Shown here: positions 42,087-51,481 of the stretch, one piece after another
How the letters are laid out: every line of letters begins with the position of its first letter
How positions within the stretch are numbered: the stretch's first letter is position 1
NCBI GenBank assembly: GCA_947168045.1
Contig: CAMVKN010000008.1
Coordinates: 1-64,000, forward strand
Source: an uncultured Prevotellaceae bacterium
GTDB taxonomy: Bacteria; Bacteroidota; Bacteroidia; Bacteroidales; Bacteroidaceae
Direction: 5' to 3'
Length of the DNA stretch: 64,000 nt
Position numbers and translations under genes: made by a program
Notes under the pieces: generated by a model
The model's database searches: none
What the model saw: the letters and a program-made list of their open reading frames with translations, nothing else
Told to the model about the DNA's origin: nothing

Positions 42087-43172
42087 ATGTTCGATTTTAG
42101 TATAGTAACAACATGGTTTGACCAACTGTTGCGGGTGACGATAGGTTGCCCCGACTGGTTGGCAATTACGATTGAGTGCGTCATCATCGGCGCCGTGGTG
42201 CTGACGGCCTACGCACTGATAGCCTGCCTGATGATTTTCATGGAGCGTAAGGTCTGCGCCTACTTCCAGTGCCGTCTGGGCCCGATGCGCGTTGGTCCAT
42301 GGGGCACGCTGCAAATCTTTGCTGATGTGTTCAAGATGCTCATCAAGGAGATTTTCTTCGTTGACAAGGCTGACAAGCTGCTCTATGCCCTCGCTCCCGT
42401 TCTGGTCATTGTGGCATCGGTAGGTACGTTCTGTTTCCTGCCCTGGAACAATGGCATGGGCATCCTCGACTTCAACGTGGGACTGTTCCTCATCACCGCT
42501 ATCTCAAGCATCGGTGTGGTGGGCATTTTCCTCGCTGGCTGGGCCTCAAACAACAAGTATTCCGTTGTCAGTGCCATGCGTGGCGCCGTGCAGATGATTT
42601 CGTATGAGATGTCGCTCTGCCTCTGCCTCATCAGCGCTGTCGTCCTGACGGGAACGATGCAGGTCAGCGGCATTGTAGAGTATCAGACTGGTCCCTGGAA
42701 CTGGCTCATCATCAAGGGACACATCCCTGCCATCATCGCTTTTGTGACATTCCTCATTGCCGGTAACGCCGAGGCCAACCGTGGCCCCTTCGACATGGCT
42801 GAGGCTGAGAGCGAGCTGACCGCCGGCCACCACACTGAGTACAGTGGCATGGGCTTCGGCTTCTTCTACCTGGCTGAGTTCCTCAACCTGTTCATCATCG
42901 CTGGCATCGCCACAATGGTGTTCCTCGGTGGCTGGGCTCCTGTCAATATCGGTATTGATGGCTTCGACACCGTGATGAACTACATCCCAGGCATCGTCTG
43001 GTTCTTCGGAAAGACGCTTGGCGTGGTCTGGCTGCTGATGTGGGTCAAGTGGACGTTCCCCCGTCTGCGTATCGACCAGATACTGAAGTTGGAATGGAAG
43101 TACCTGATGCCCCTGGCACTCATCAACCTCGTGCTGATGACGGTGGTTGTGGCCATGGGATGGTATCTTTAA
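42087..43172 (+). CDS. nuoH: complex I subunit H
   Basis: 361 residues, about eight transmembrane helices. The conserved loop MERKVCAYFQCRLGPMRVGP and NRGPFDMAEAESELTAGHHTEYSGM (read in parts) are NuoH signatures lining the quinone site. The 53-bp gap before it contains CTCAAAT-type tandem repeats. Confidence 0.95.
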   Translation: MFDFSIVTTWFDQLLRVTIGCPDWLAITIECVIIGAVVLTAYALIACLMIFMERKVCAYFQCRLGPMRVGPWGTLQIFADVFKMLIKEIFFVDKADKLLYALAPVLVIVASVGTFCFLPWNNGMGILDFNVGLFLITAISSIGVVGIFLAGWASNNKYSVVSAMRGAVQMISYEMSLCLCLISAVVLTGTMQVSGIVEYQTGPWNWLIIKGHIPAIIAFVTFLIAGNAEANRGPFDMAEAESELTAGHHTEYSGMGFGFFYLAEFLNLFIIAGIATMVFLGGWAPVNIGIDGFDTVMNYIPGIVWFFGKTLGVVWLLMWVKWTFPRLRIDQILKLEWKYLMPLALINLVLMTVVVAMGWYL

Positions 43173-43194
43173 TCCTATAAAATCATAAAAAGAA

Positions 43195-43740
43195 ATGGAA
43201 AAAGAACAATCATATTTTTCTGAGTTAGGGCACGGCGTGAAGACGCTGGCTACTGGCATGAAGACCACCTGGAAGGAATACTTCAAGGACTTCTTCACCA
43301 ACAAGTCGACGGAGCAGTACCCTGAGAACCGCAAGACCACGCTTCACGTGTCAAAGCGTCATCGTGGACGCTTGGTCTTCAAGCGCGACGAGAATGGTGC
43401 CTACAAGTGCACGGCCTGCACCCTGTGTGAGAAGGCTTGCCCCAACGGCACTATCAAGATTACGGCACACATGCAGGAAGACCCCGAGACGGGCAAGAAG
43501 AAGAAGGTGCTGGACGACTATCAGTACGACCTGGGCGACTGCATGTTCTGCCAGCTTTGCACCAACGCCTGCAACTTCGATGCCATCGAGTTCACCAACG
43601 ACTTCGAGAACGCTGTCTTCGACCGCGGCCGTCTGGTGCTGCATCTCGACAAGGAGCAGTACCAGGGTGGCTCGCTGCCCAACCTCATCGACGGTGGCGC
43701 TGAGTGGAAAGCCGGAACGTTTAACACTAAAACAAAGTAA
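43195..43740 (+). CDS. nuoI: complex I ferredoxin-like subunit I
   Basis: 181 residues with two 4Fe-4S motifs: CTACTLCEKACPNG and CMFCQLCTNACNFD. Bridges electrons within the connecting arm. The N-terminal ~65 residues and a basic loop (GKKKKV) are additions relative to minimal NuoI. Since NuoEFG are absent here, NuoI or NuoB is the likely entry point for reduced ferredoxin or flavodoxin (inference). Confidence 0.94.
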   Translation: MEKEQSYFSELGHGVKTLATGMKTTWKEYFKDFFTNKSTEQYPENRKTTLHVSKRHRGRLVFKRDENGAYKCTACTLCEKACPNGTIKITAHMQEDPETGKKKKVLDDYQYDLGDCMFCQLCTNACNFDAIEFTNDFENAVFDRGRLVLHLDKEQYQGGSLPNLIDGGAEWKAGTFNTKTK

Positions 43741-43743
43741 GCG

Positions 43744-44265
43744 ATGGGTAATACAATTATGTTTATCATACTCGCGCTCATCATCGTCGGCTCAGCCCTG
43801 TTGTGTGTGATGACGACGCGAATCATGCGAGCCGCAACATTCATGTTGTTCGTGCTCTTCGGTGTGGCAGGCATCTATTTCCTGCTTGACTACACCTTCC
43901 TTGGTGCTGCCCAGATAGCCATCTATGCCGGTGGCGTGACGATGATTTATGTCTTCGCCATCCAGCTGGTCAGCAAACGCACCCTGCAGGGACTGATTGA
44001 GCACGTGAAGTGCAGCCGTCTCATTGGCGGCGGACTGGCAGCCCTGGCCGGACTTGCCGTGGTTACTCTCATCATCCTCAAGGCCGGCTTTGTCATGGAC
44101 CAGAGCGTGGCCGACGTCGAGGTGCCCATGAATGAGATTGGTACTGCCCTCGTAGGCAGTGAGAAGTATCAGTATGTGCTGCCCTTCGAGTTCATCTCGC
44201 TGTTCCTGCTGGCATGCATCATCGGTGGCCTCGTAGTGGCCAGAAAGGAGGAGAAGGACGCATGA
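43744..44265 (+). CDS. nuoJ: complex I subunit J
   Basis: 173 residues, five transmembrane helices; the motif LGAAQIAIYAGGVTMIYVFAIQLV (in two parts) is the conserved TM3 pi-bulge region of NuoJ. Starts 3 bp after nuoI and overlaps nuoK by 4 bp (ATGA). Confidence 0.93.
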   Translation: MGNTIMFIILALIIVGSALLCVMTTRIMRAATFMLFVLFGVAGIYFLLDYTFLGAAQIAIYAGGVTMIYVFAIQLVSKRTLQGLIEHVKCSRLIGGGLAALAGLAVVTLIILKAGFVMDQSVADVEVPMNEIGTALVGSEKYQYVLPFEFISLFLLACIIGGLVVARKEEKDA

Positions 44266-44573
44266 CTATTCCCGTTGAATGTTACTTCGTGCTGAGTGCG
44301 CTGCTGTTCTTCATCGGCGTCTTTGGCTTCGTCACACGCCGCAACCTCATCGCCATGCTCATCTCGGTTGAGCTGGTGCTGAATGCTGTCGACATCAACT
44401 TCGCCGCCATCAACCGTCTGCTCTATCCCAATGGCATGGAGGGCATGTTCATGACGCTCTTCGTCATTGGCGTCGCAGCTGCTGAGAGCGCCGTGGCCAT
44501 CGCCATTATCCTCAATGTGTATCGCCACTTCCGTAGCGACAGCGTAGACAGTATTACTAACCTTAAGAACTAA
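44262..44573 (+). CDS. nuoK: complex I subunit K
   Basis: 103 residues from ATG 44262, which overlaps the nuoJ stop; this is the usual NuoK length, while a start 48 bp earlier would add an out-of-family leader. Three helices with the buried Glu of the proton path in ISVELVLNAVDINFAA and in AAAESAVAIAI. Confidence 0.93.
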   Translation: MTIPVECYFVLSALLFFIGVFGFVTRRNLIAMLISVELVLNAVDINFAAINRLLYPNGMEGMFMTLFVIGVAAAESAVAIAIILNVYRHFRSDSVDSITNLKN

Positions 44574-44582
44574 GAGAAGATT

Positions 44583-46538
44583 ATGCAATACGGATATACC
44601 ATTTTCATCCTTCTCCTGCCGCTGCTATCGTTCCTTGTCCTGGGACTGGCTGGCATGAAGATGAAGCACAAGGTGGCCGGACTCATCGGCACCTGTTCGC
44701 TCGGACTGGTCACGATTCTGTCGTACATCACGGCGTTCCAGTATTTCACTGCCGACCGTGTGAACGACATCCATCAGGCCATCATTCCCTTTAACTTCAC
44801 GTGGCTGCCGTTGACCGACACGCTGCATTTCGACATGGGCATCCTGCTTGACCCCATCTCGGTGATGATGCTCATCGTCATCTCGACGGTCAGCCTCATG
44901 GTGCACATCTACTCCTTTGGCTACATGCATGGCGAGAAGGGCTTCCAGCGCTACTACGCCTTCCTGAGCCTGTTCACCATGTCAATGCTGGGCCTGGTGG
45001 TCGCCACGAACATCTTCCAGATGTACATGTTCTGGGAGCTGGTGGGCGTGAGCTCCTATCTGCTCATCGGTTTCTACTACCCCTTGAAGCCCGCCATTGC
45101 TGCCTCTAAGAAGGCATTCATTGTGACGCGCTTTGCCGACATGTTCTTCCTCATCGGCATCTTGATGTTCGGCTTCTTCACCGATTCGTTCAGCTTCTCG
45201 TTTGCTGCCGACGTGCAGACGCTCAACGGCGCACAGGAGCTGGTGACCGTCGACCCGATGCGCGCCATTGCCTGTGGCGGATTCATCATCCCCACGGCCC
45301 TGACGCTGATGTTCATCGGCGGTGCCGGTAAGAGCGCCATGTTCCCTCTGCACATCTGGCTGCCTGATGCCATGGAAGGCCCCACGCCTGTGTCGGCACT
45401 CATCCATGCTGCCACGATGGTGGTGGCTGGCGTGTTCCAGATTGCACGTATGTTCCCGCTGTGGATTCAGTACGCTCCCGAGACCATGAGCATCATCGTC
45501 TGGGTGGGTGTCTTCACCGCCTTCTATGCCGCTGCCGTGGCCTGTGCCCAGAGCGACATCAAGCGTGTGCTGGCCTTCTCCACCATCTCGCAGATTGCCT
45601 TCATGATGGTGGCACTGGGCGTCAGCCTGCCGGGCCACGAGGCTATCCTTGACAACCACCAGCAGCTGGGCTACATGGCTGGCATGTTCCACCTGTTCAC
45701 CCACGCCATGTTCAAGGCCTGTCTCTTCCTCGGTGCCGGTTGCATCATCCATGCCGTCCACAGCAACGAGATGTCGATGATGGGTGGCTTGCGCAAGTAC
45801 ATGCCCATCACGCACATCACGTTCCTCATCAGCTGTCTGGCCATTGCAGGCATCCCGCCGTTCTCAGGTTTCTTCTCCAAGGACGAGATTCTGACGGCCG
45901 CCATGCAGTACAGCCCTGTCGTGGGCTGGATTATGACGGGTGTAGCAGCCATGACCGCCTTCTACATGTTCCGTCTCTACTACGGCATTTTCTGGGGTAC
46001 GGAGAACAAGGAAGCCCATGCCCACCACACGCCGCATGAGGCTCCTTGGACGATGACTTTCCCGCTCATCTTCCTCTCGGCTGTCACCATCCTCTGTGGC
46101 TTCCTGCCCTTCGGCCATTTCGTCAGTGCCAGCGGCCTGAGCTACGACATCCACCTCGACACGCAGATTGCCATCACGAGCGTGGTCATCGCTGTGTGCA
46201 GCATCGCACTGGCCACCTATATCTATAAAGGTGAGAAGCAGCCCATCGCCGACCGTCTGTACAAGACGTTCCCCCGTCTGCACCGTGCAGCCTACAAGCG
46301 CTTCTATCAGGACGAGATATGGCAGTTCGTCACCCACAAGATTATCTTCCGCTGCGTCTCCACGCCCATTGCCTGGTTCGACCGCCACGTTGTTGACGGC
46401 ACGTTCAACTTCATGGCTTGGGGTGCCAACGAAGCTGGTGAGAGTATCCGCTGCTGGCAGAGTGGCGATGTACGCAAGTACGCCATCTGGTTCATCACCG
46501 GAGCTGTGGCACTGACGCTTTTCCTTCTCGCTTTGTAA
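44583..46538 (+). CDS. nuoL: complex I antiporter-like subunit L
   Basis: 651 residues, about 16 helices, including the long C-terminal amphipathic segment. Signature sequences MFWELVGVSSYLLIGFYY, GKSAMFPLHIWLPDAMEGPTPVSALIHAATMV and SDIKRVLAFSTISQIAFM identify NuoL. Proton-pumping subunit at the distal end of the membrane arm. Confidence 0.95.
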   Translation: MQYGYTIFILLLPLLSFLVLGLAGMKMKHKVAGLIGTCSLGLVTILSYITAFQYFTADRVNDIHQAIIPFNFTWLPLTDTLHFDMGILLDPISVMMLIVISTVSLMVHIYSFGYMHGEKGFQRYYAFLSLFTMSMLGLVVATNIFQMYMFWELVGVSSYLLIGFYYPLKPAIAASKKAFIVTRFADMFFLIGILMFGFFTDSFSFSFAADVQTLNGAQELVTVDPMRAIACGGFIIPTALTLMFIGGAGKSAMFPLHIWLPDAMEGPTPVSALIHAATMVVAGVFQIARMFPLWIQYAPETMSIIVWVGVFTAFYAAAVACAQSDIKRVLAFSTISQIAFMMVALGVSLPGHEAILDNHQQLGYMAGMFHLFTHAMFKACLFLGAGCIIHAVHSNEMSMMGGLRKYMPITHITFLISCLAIAGIPPFSGFFSKDEILTAAMQYSPVVGWIMTGVAAMTAFYMFRLYYGIFWGTENKEAHAHHTPHEAPWTMTFPLIFLSAVTILCGFLPFGHFVSASGLSYDIHLDTQIAITSVVIAVCSIALATYIYKGEKQPIADRLYKTFPRLHRAAYKRFYQDEIWQFVTHKIIFRCVSTPIAWFDRHVVDGTFNFMAWGANEAGESIRCWQSGDVRKYAIWFITGAVALTLFLLAL

Positions 46539-46539
46539 T

Positions 46540-46594
46540 AACGTGACAGCGTGATAACGAAATAACGTAATAACGATATAACGAAAAAACGACA
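46540..46594. repeat. ATAACG tandem repeats between nuoL and nuoM
   Basis: The 56-bp space is made of six or seven ATAACGNNN units. The same words fill the 48 bp before the acyl-CoA synthetase at about 27112-27140. Confidence 0.65.
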
Positions 46595-48118
46595 ATGAAT
46601 ATATTAAGTCTATTCGTTCTGATTCCCGCCCTGATGCTACTGGGATTGTGGCTTGCCAAGAATCTCAATCAGGTGCGTGGCGTGATGGTGGCCGGAGCCA
46701 GCTGCCTGCTGGTACTCAGCATCGGTCTCACCATCTGGTTCATCCAGCAGCGCTCTGCCGGCAATGATGCTGAGATGCTGCTCACTGCCAGCGTCGACTG
46801 GTTCAAGCCGTTGAATATCAAATACGCCGTGGGCGTCGATGGCATCAGCGTGGTCATGCTGCTGCTGTCCAGCATCATCGTCTTCACCGGCACCTTTGCC
46901 TCATGGCAGCTGAAGCCCCTCACCAAGGAGTATTTCCTCTGGTTCACCCTTCTCTCAACGGGTGTGTTCGGCTTCTTCATCTGCACCGACATGTTCACCA
47001 TGTTCATGTTCTACGAGGTAGCCCTCATCCCCATGTACCTGCTCATCGGCGTGTGGGGCTCGGGCCACAAGGAGTATTCAGCCATGAAGCTCACGCTGAT
47101 GCTGATGGGCGGTTCGGCTCTGCTCATCCTTGGCATCCTGGGCATCTATTACTTCAACGGCGTCTATAGCGGCGAGTTCACCATGAACGTCAACGAGATT
47201 GCCAAGACCTCGCATGCCATCCCCGTAGGCATCCAGAATGCTTTCTTCCCCTTCATCTTCATTGGCTTCGGTGTGCTGGGAGCCCTCTTCCCGTTCCACA
47301 CATGGAGCCCCGATGGTCATGCCTCTGCGCCTACGGCCGTGTCGATGCTCCACGCTGGTGTGCTGATGAAGCTGGGTGGCTATGGCTGCTTCCGCGTGGC
47401 CATGTACCTGCTGCCCGAGGCCGCTCAGGAGCTGTCGTGGATTTTCATCATCCTCACCACCATCTCGGTGGTCTATGGCGCCCTGTCAGCCTGCGTGCAG
47501 ACCGACCTGAAGTACATTAACGCCTACTCGTCGGTGAGCCACTGCGGACTGGTGCTCTTCGCCATCCTGATGATGAACAAGACGGCATGCACGGGTGCCA
47601 TCCTGCAGATGTTGTCGCACGGTTTGATGACGGCCCTCTTCTTTGCCCTCATCGGTATGATTTACGGTCGTACCCACACCCGCGACATCCGTCAGCTGGC
47701 AGGTCTGATGAAGATTATGCCGTTCCTCGCTGTCGGCTATGTCATTGCTGGTCTGGCCAACCTTGGCTTGCCGGGCTTCTCAGGCTTCATTGCTGAGATG
47801 ACCATCTTCGTAGGCTCCTTCGGTGCCGACCCCGTCAGCGGCGACCCGAACATCGGTTTCCGCATGGTGGCCACCATCATCGCATGTATGTCGATTGTCG
47901 TCACCGCAGTCTACATTCTGCGCGTCGTCGGCAAGATTCTCTATGGCGAGGTGGAAAACAAGCACTTCCTTGAGCTGACCGATGCCACTTGGGACGAGCG
48001 CGTCGCTGTCATCTGCCTCATCTTCTGTGTGGCAGGACTGGGTACGTTCCCCTTCTGGGTGAGCAACGTCATCTCGCCGTCGGCCGGGAACATTCTGCAA
48101 TCTATCGGAGTAATGTAA
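46595..48118 (+). CDS. nuoM: complex I antiporter-like subunit M
   Basis: 507 residues, about 14 helices. FYEVALIPMYLLIGVWG, GALFPFHTWSPDGHASAPTAVSMLHAGVLMKLGGYG (in parts) and LKYINAYSSVSHCGLV are NuoM signatures. The stop codon sits just inside the left arm of a palindromic element. Confidence 0.95.
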   Translation: MNILSLFVLIPALMLLGLWLAKNLNQVRGVMVAGASCLLVLSIGLTIWFIQQRSAGNDAEMLLTASVDWFKPLNIKYAVGVDGISVVMLLLSSIIVFTGTFASWQLKPLTKEYFLWFTLLSTGVFGFFICTDMFTMFMFYEVALIPMYLLIGVWGSGHKEYSAMKLTLMLMGGSALLILGILGIYYFNGVYSGEFTMNVNEIAKTSHAIPVGIQNAFFPFIFIGFGVLGALFPFHTWSPDGHASAPTAVSMLHAGVLMKLGGYGCFRVAMYLLPEAAQELSWIFIILTTISVVYGALSACVQTDLKYINAYSSVSHCGLVLFAILMMNKTACTGAILQMLSHGLMTALFFALIGMIYGRTHTRDIRQLAGLMKIMPFLAVGYVIAGLANLGLPGFSGFIAEMTIFVGSFGADPVSGDPNIGFRMVATIIACMSIVVTAVYILRVVGKILYGEVENKHFLELTDATWDERVAVICLIFCVAGLGTFPFWVSNVISPSAGNILQSIGVM

Positions 48119-48283
48119 AAGCCCACCCAAGCCCTCCCCAAGGGAGGGATGTTGAGATAGATATTCTATCGTGGTGGAATAACATTCATAGATACTAAAT
48201 AAATAGATTATTAATGACTTAATAAAAGGAGCACCCAAATGTGATTAAACATCCCTCCCTTGGGGAGGGCTTGGGTGGGCTTT
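48118..48283. repeat. perfect 36-nt inverted repeat between nuoM and nuoN
   Basis: Arms 48118-48153 and 48248-48283 are exact reverse complements around a 94-bp spacer. Each arm carries the hairpin CCCTCCCCAAGGGAGGG. It belongs to the same family as the insertions in fbp and the glycosyltransferase gene. It may reduce read-through between nuoM and nuoN. Confidence 0.9.
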
Positions 48284-48288
48284 ATAAT

Positions 48289-49758
48289 ATGAATTATAGT
48301 CAATTCCTAAACATGATTCCCGAGGCAACCCTTGTGTTGGCCTTGATTATCGTCTTCTGTGCTGACTTTGCATTGCACAAGAGTGAGCGCAAGAACTTCA
48401 CCCTTGGTGTGCTGACAGGTGCCCTGCTCCTGTGCCAGCTGGTGCCCTGCTTCATCGCAGAGCCGGCCCAGGCCTTTGGCGGCATCTACGTCACCACACC
48501 CATTGTCTCCGTGATGAAGACCATCCTCACCGCCGGCACGTTCATCGTCGTGGTGATGTCACAGGCATGGATAGCCTCTTCCACCCCCGCCAAAGGAGGG
48601 GAGAGCAGACCCATAAGGTTTGCCGGTGAGTACTACATGCTGCTGATTTCAACCCTGCTGGGCATGTATATGATGCTGTCGGCAGGCTCGTTCCTCATGT
48701 TCTTCCTCGGACTGGAGATGGCCTCCGTGCCCATGGCGTGCCTCGTGGCCTTCGACAAGAAGAAAAAGGACAGTGCCGAGGCAGCCGCCAAGTACATCCT
48801 CATGGCTACGTTCAGCAGTGGCGTGATGCTCTTCGGCATCTCGTTCATCTATGCCGCCACCGGCTCGCTCTATTTCGACAACGTGGCAGCCGCCATCACG
48901 GCATCGCCGCTGAGCATCGTCGGCATGGTGTTCTTCTTCAGCGGACTGGGCTTCAAGATTTCGCTCGTGCCCTTCCACTTCTGGACGGCCGACACCTATC
49001 AAGGGGCACCGACACCCGTCACGGGCTATCTCAGCGTCGTGTCGAAGGGTGCCGCCACGCTCACCCTGGCCATCATCCTTGTCAAGGTGTTTGGAGCCAT
49101 GGCTCACTGGTGGCAGCCCATGCTCTGGGTGGTCATCATGGCCACTATCACCGTGGGCAACCTGATGGCTATCCGCCAGACCGAGCTGAAGCGCTTCATG
49201 GCCTTCTCCTCTATCTCGCAGGCTGGCTACATCATGCTGGCCGTCATCGGTGCTGACCCCGCAACGTCGCAGACAGCCCTGACATTCTACGTCCTCGTCT
49301 ATGTCGTGGCTAACATGTCAGTGTTCTCCGTCATCAGTGCCGTCGAGCACCGTGCCGGGGCTGGCACGCAAATGTCGGCTTACAATGGACTCTACCAGAC
49401 CAACCCGAAGCTGGCCTTCATCATGACCATTGCCCTCTTCTCACTGGCAGGCATTCCGCCGTTTGCAGGCATGTTCTCGAAGTTCTTCGTCTTCATGGCG
49501 GGTGTCAACGGACAGGATGCACATCCTTTCTGGCCCTACTTCGTGGTGTTCATCGCCCTTATCAACACGGTCATCAGCCTCTACTACTACCTGCTCATCG
49601 TGAAGGCCATGTACATCAAGCCTGAGGAGCACCCCCTGCCCACCTTTGCACATGGCAAGGCCATCAACGCCTCATTGGCCATCTGCACCGCAGGTATCCT
49701 CATCTTCGGTGTCTGCTCTTGCATCTACGAATGGATTTCAAAGGCCGCCGGCATGTAG
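48289..49758 (+). CDS. nuoN: complex I antiporter-like subunit N
   Basis: 489 residues from ATG 48289 (MNYSQFLNMIPEATL), giving the usual NuoN N-terminus. A GTG at 48241 would add 16 residues translated from the palindrome arm and is less likely. Signatures: FLGLEMASVPMACLVAFDKK, SLVPFHFWTADTYQGAPTPVTGYLSVVSKG (in parts) and LKRFMAFSSISQAGY. Around residues 100-108 (STPAKGGES) there is a short insertion-like stretch coded by CCCCCGCCAAAGGAGGGG, possibly a relic of the palindrome family. Confidence 0.94.
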   Translation: MNYSQFLNMIPEATLVLALIIVFCADFALHKSERKNFTLGVLTGALLLCQLVPCFIAEPAQAFGGIYVTTPIVSVMKTILTAGTFIVVVMSQAWIASSTPAKGGESRPIRFAGEYYMLLISTLLGMYMMLSAGSFLMFFLGLEMASVPMACLVAFDKKKKDSAEAAAKYILMATFSSGVMLFGISFIYAATGSLYFDNVAAAITASPLSIVGMVFFFSGLGFKISLVPFHFWTADTYQGAPTPVTGYLSVVSKGAATLTLAIILVKVFGAMAHWWQPMLWVVIMATITVGNLMAIRQTELKRFMAFSSISQAGYIMLAVIGADPATSQTALTFYVLVYVVANMSVFSVISAVEHRAGAGTQMSAYNGLYQTNPKLAFIMTIALFSLAGIPPFAGMFSKFFVFMAGVNGQDAHPFWPYFVVFIALINTVISLYYYLLIVKAMYIKPEEHPLPTFAHGKAINASLAICTAGILIFGVCSCIYEWISKAAGM

Positions 49759-49894
49759 CCACTGCCATTACCACTGTCTTTGTCACGACTGAGCACGGAT
49801 AGAAACGTTTCAGCACGGACAAGAATCGAGTAGGAGGTGAATACAAATCAGATGTATTCACCTCCTATTCGGTTTCCTTCATATCAATTGCCCT

Positions 49895-49981
49895 TTCTCG
49901 CGCAGAGGCGCAGAGTATTCTATGTTTTCGCCGAGTTATCAAGCCTTGTGAAGAGTTTCCAGATGCGGCCGGAACGGTCGC
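49895..49981. mobile_element. MITE-like element, partial inverted copy
   Basis: Close to the reverse complement of the right half of the element at 16438-16525, from the subterminal TTCTCGCGCAGAGGCGCAGAG to the central palindrome. Confidence 0.75.
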
Positions 49982-50352
49982 AGCGGCACTTTACGAGCAT
50001 AACTCCATGCCTGGCGAAATTATCTCCATGCCTGGCTGTCGTAAGTCGCGACTTTTCTCGCGTGCGCGCGTAGGCCACGCTAAGTGACATGCAAAAAAAA
50101 TGGGGACGATTCGGGGGTACCCCGAAAGAAACAGCTGAAAACCCCAGTGTTTCTGCATGCTTTTACAAAATATACATTTTTACATTTTACATTTTATACA
50201 TTTTACATTTTACATTTTGCTACTCTCAACGTTCCCTTTCCACCCTTCGTCCTGCATACCCTGCTCGCGCAGCGTCCCTATAGTGGGGAGGGTAATTTTT
50301 TTTAATATATTATATATATTAATATTATATATTAATATATATAATATATTAA

Positions 50353-50569
50353 TTTAAGTTTCGGTAGTTTTGCTTGGTCTTTCTTCTCGCGCAGAGTCGC
50401 AGAGTTACGCATGAAGTCGCTTTAGGATGATATTTTTTTGGATAGGTGTTTTAGGAGGATGCGATCGTTCCGGTCGCCTCTGGGAACTCTGCTCATGAAT
50501 TGAAAACTCGGCGAAGACATCATATACTCTGCGCCTCTGCGCGAGAATAGAGAGCTTCAGAAACTTGAA
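50353..50569. mobile_element. MITE-like element, copy 2
   Basis: 217 bp, same orientation and nearly the same sequence as 16331-16546, with the same terminal inverted repeats and a central GCGATCGTTCCGGTCGC (50461-50477), one base different from copy 1. Confidence 0.8.
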
Positions 50570-50740
50570 CAATGATAACTAAAACATACCAAAATGTAAA
50601 ATGTAAAATGTATAAAATGTAAAATGTAAAATGTATAAAATGTAAAAATGTATATTTTGTATATTGTGGATGCAACTTATGCGCGTACGTGCCCGTACAC
50701 ACGGGCTGAGACAGGCAAAGATGCAAATGCCTGTAGCACC

Positions 50741-50770
50741 AAAAAAGGCTACAACATGATGTTGCAGCCT
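50741..50770 (-). terminator. terminator of mscL
   Basis: On the minus strand AGGCTGCAACAT and ATGTTGTAGCCT form a stem with one mismatch followed by TTTTTT, 27 bp after the stop. Confidence 0.8.
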
Positions 50771-50796
50771 CTTGTCATTGCTGATGCAGGTTGTCT

Positions 50797-51225
50797 TTAC
50801 TTCTTCTTCAGCAGGTCACGAATCTCGGTGAGCAGCTCTTCCTGCGAGGGTCCCTTCGGTGCCTCAGGAGCAGGAGCCTCTTCCTTCTTCTTGTTCAGCT
50901 TGTTGACGCCCTTGATCATCAAGAAAATACAGAAAGCGATGATGAGGAAGTCAACCACATTCTGGATGAACGAGCCATAGGCAAACACCGAGCCCATGCC
51001 CTTGGCGTCAGCCAGCGGCGTGCCCTCGGGAATACCGTCCGACAGGGCGACATAGAGATTGGTAAAGTCGGCATTGCCCAGCACCTTACCTACGAGCGGC
51101 ATAATGATGTCGTCGACCAGCGAGCTGACAATCTTACCAAAGGCACCGCCGATGATCACACCGACAGCCATGTCCATTACGTTGCCCTTCACGGCAAACT
51201 CTTTGAATTCCTTAATAAATCCCAT
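50797..51225 (-). CDS. mscL: large-conductance mechanosensitive channel
   Basis: 142 residues. N-terminal amphipathic helix [39 protein letters not shown] (in parts) is the MscL signature; second helix around [19 protein letters not shown]-terminal charged bundle [14 protein letters not shown]. Opens under membrane tension to release solutes in hypo-osmotic shock. Single-gene unit with its own terminator. Confidence 0.95.
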   Translation of the reverse strand: MGFIKEFKEFAVKGNVMDMAVGVIIGGAFGKIVSSLVDDIIMPLVGKVLGNADFTNLYVALSDGIPEGTPLADAKGMGSVFAYGSFIQNVVDFLIIAFCIFLMIKGVNKLNKKKEEAPAPEAPKGPSQEELLTEIRDLLKKK

Positions 51226-51370
51226 AGTTCTTAATGTTAAAAGTTGATGTATAATGTTTGATGGTTATTTTGTCATCTTTACCTTGCAATAAGCCCCCGA
51301 AAAGATTGATATGAAGCAATAATCGGTGCCGTTTTTCATTTTTCAATTTTATTAAGACTGATTTATGATG

Positions 51371-51398
51371 CAAATATAGGAATTTTTTTGTAACTTTG
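51371..51398. promoter_or_regulatory. overlapping divergent -7 elements, mscL and gap
   Basis: Plus-strand TAACTTTG at 51391-51398 precedes gap by 83 bp; minus-strand TATATTTG at 51371-51378 precedes mscL by 145 bp. Neither has a clear TTTG at -33. Confidence 0.45.
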
Positions 51399-51481
51399 TG
51401 CCCGAAAACAGGAAAAAATGCATTTTGTAAGTAAAAAAATGATTTTTCGCGATTTATTCATTCAATAACAAACAAAAAACA

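Larger units (their letters stand above)
49759..50796. other. repeat-filled intergenic region without a gene
   Basis: About 1 kb between nuoN and mscL. It holds a partial inverted copy of the MITE-like element (49895-49981), a stretch similar to part of the 32103 element (49988-50075), a (TACATTTTA)n repeat (about 50178-50218), an almost pure A/T stretch (50296-50355), a full MITE-like copy (50353-50569), the complementary (AAAATGTA)n repeat (about 50592-50650) and the mscL terminator. The open frames here lack any family resemblance. Confidence 0.7.

Noticed and set aside
49837..50357. Several short open frames between nuoN and mscL
   Set aside because: They lie across repeat fragments and low-complexity A/T sequence without family resemblance.
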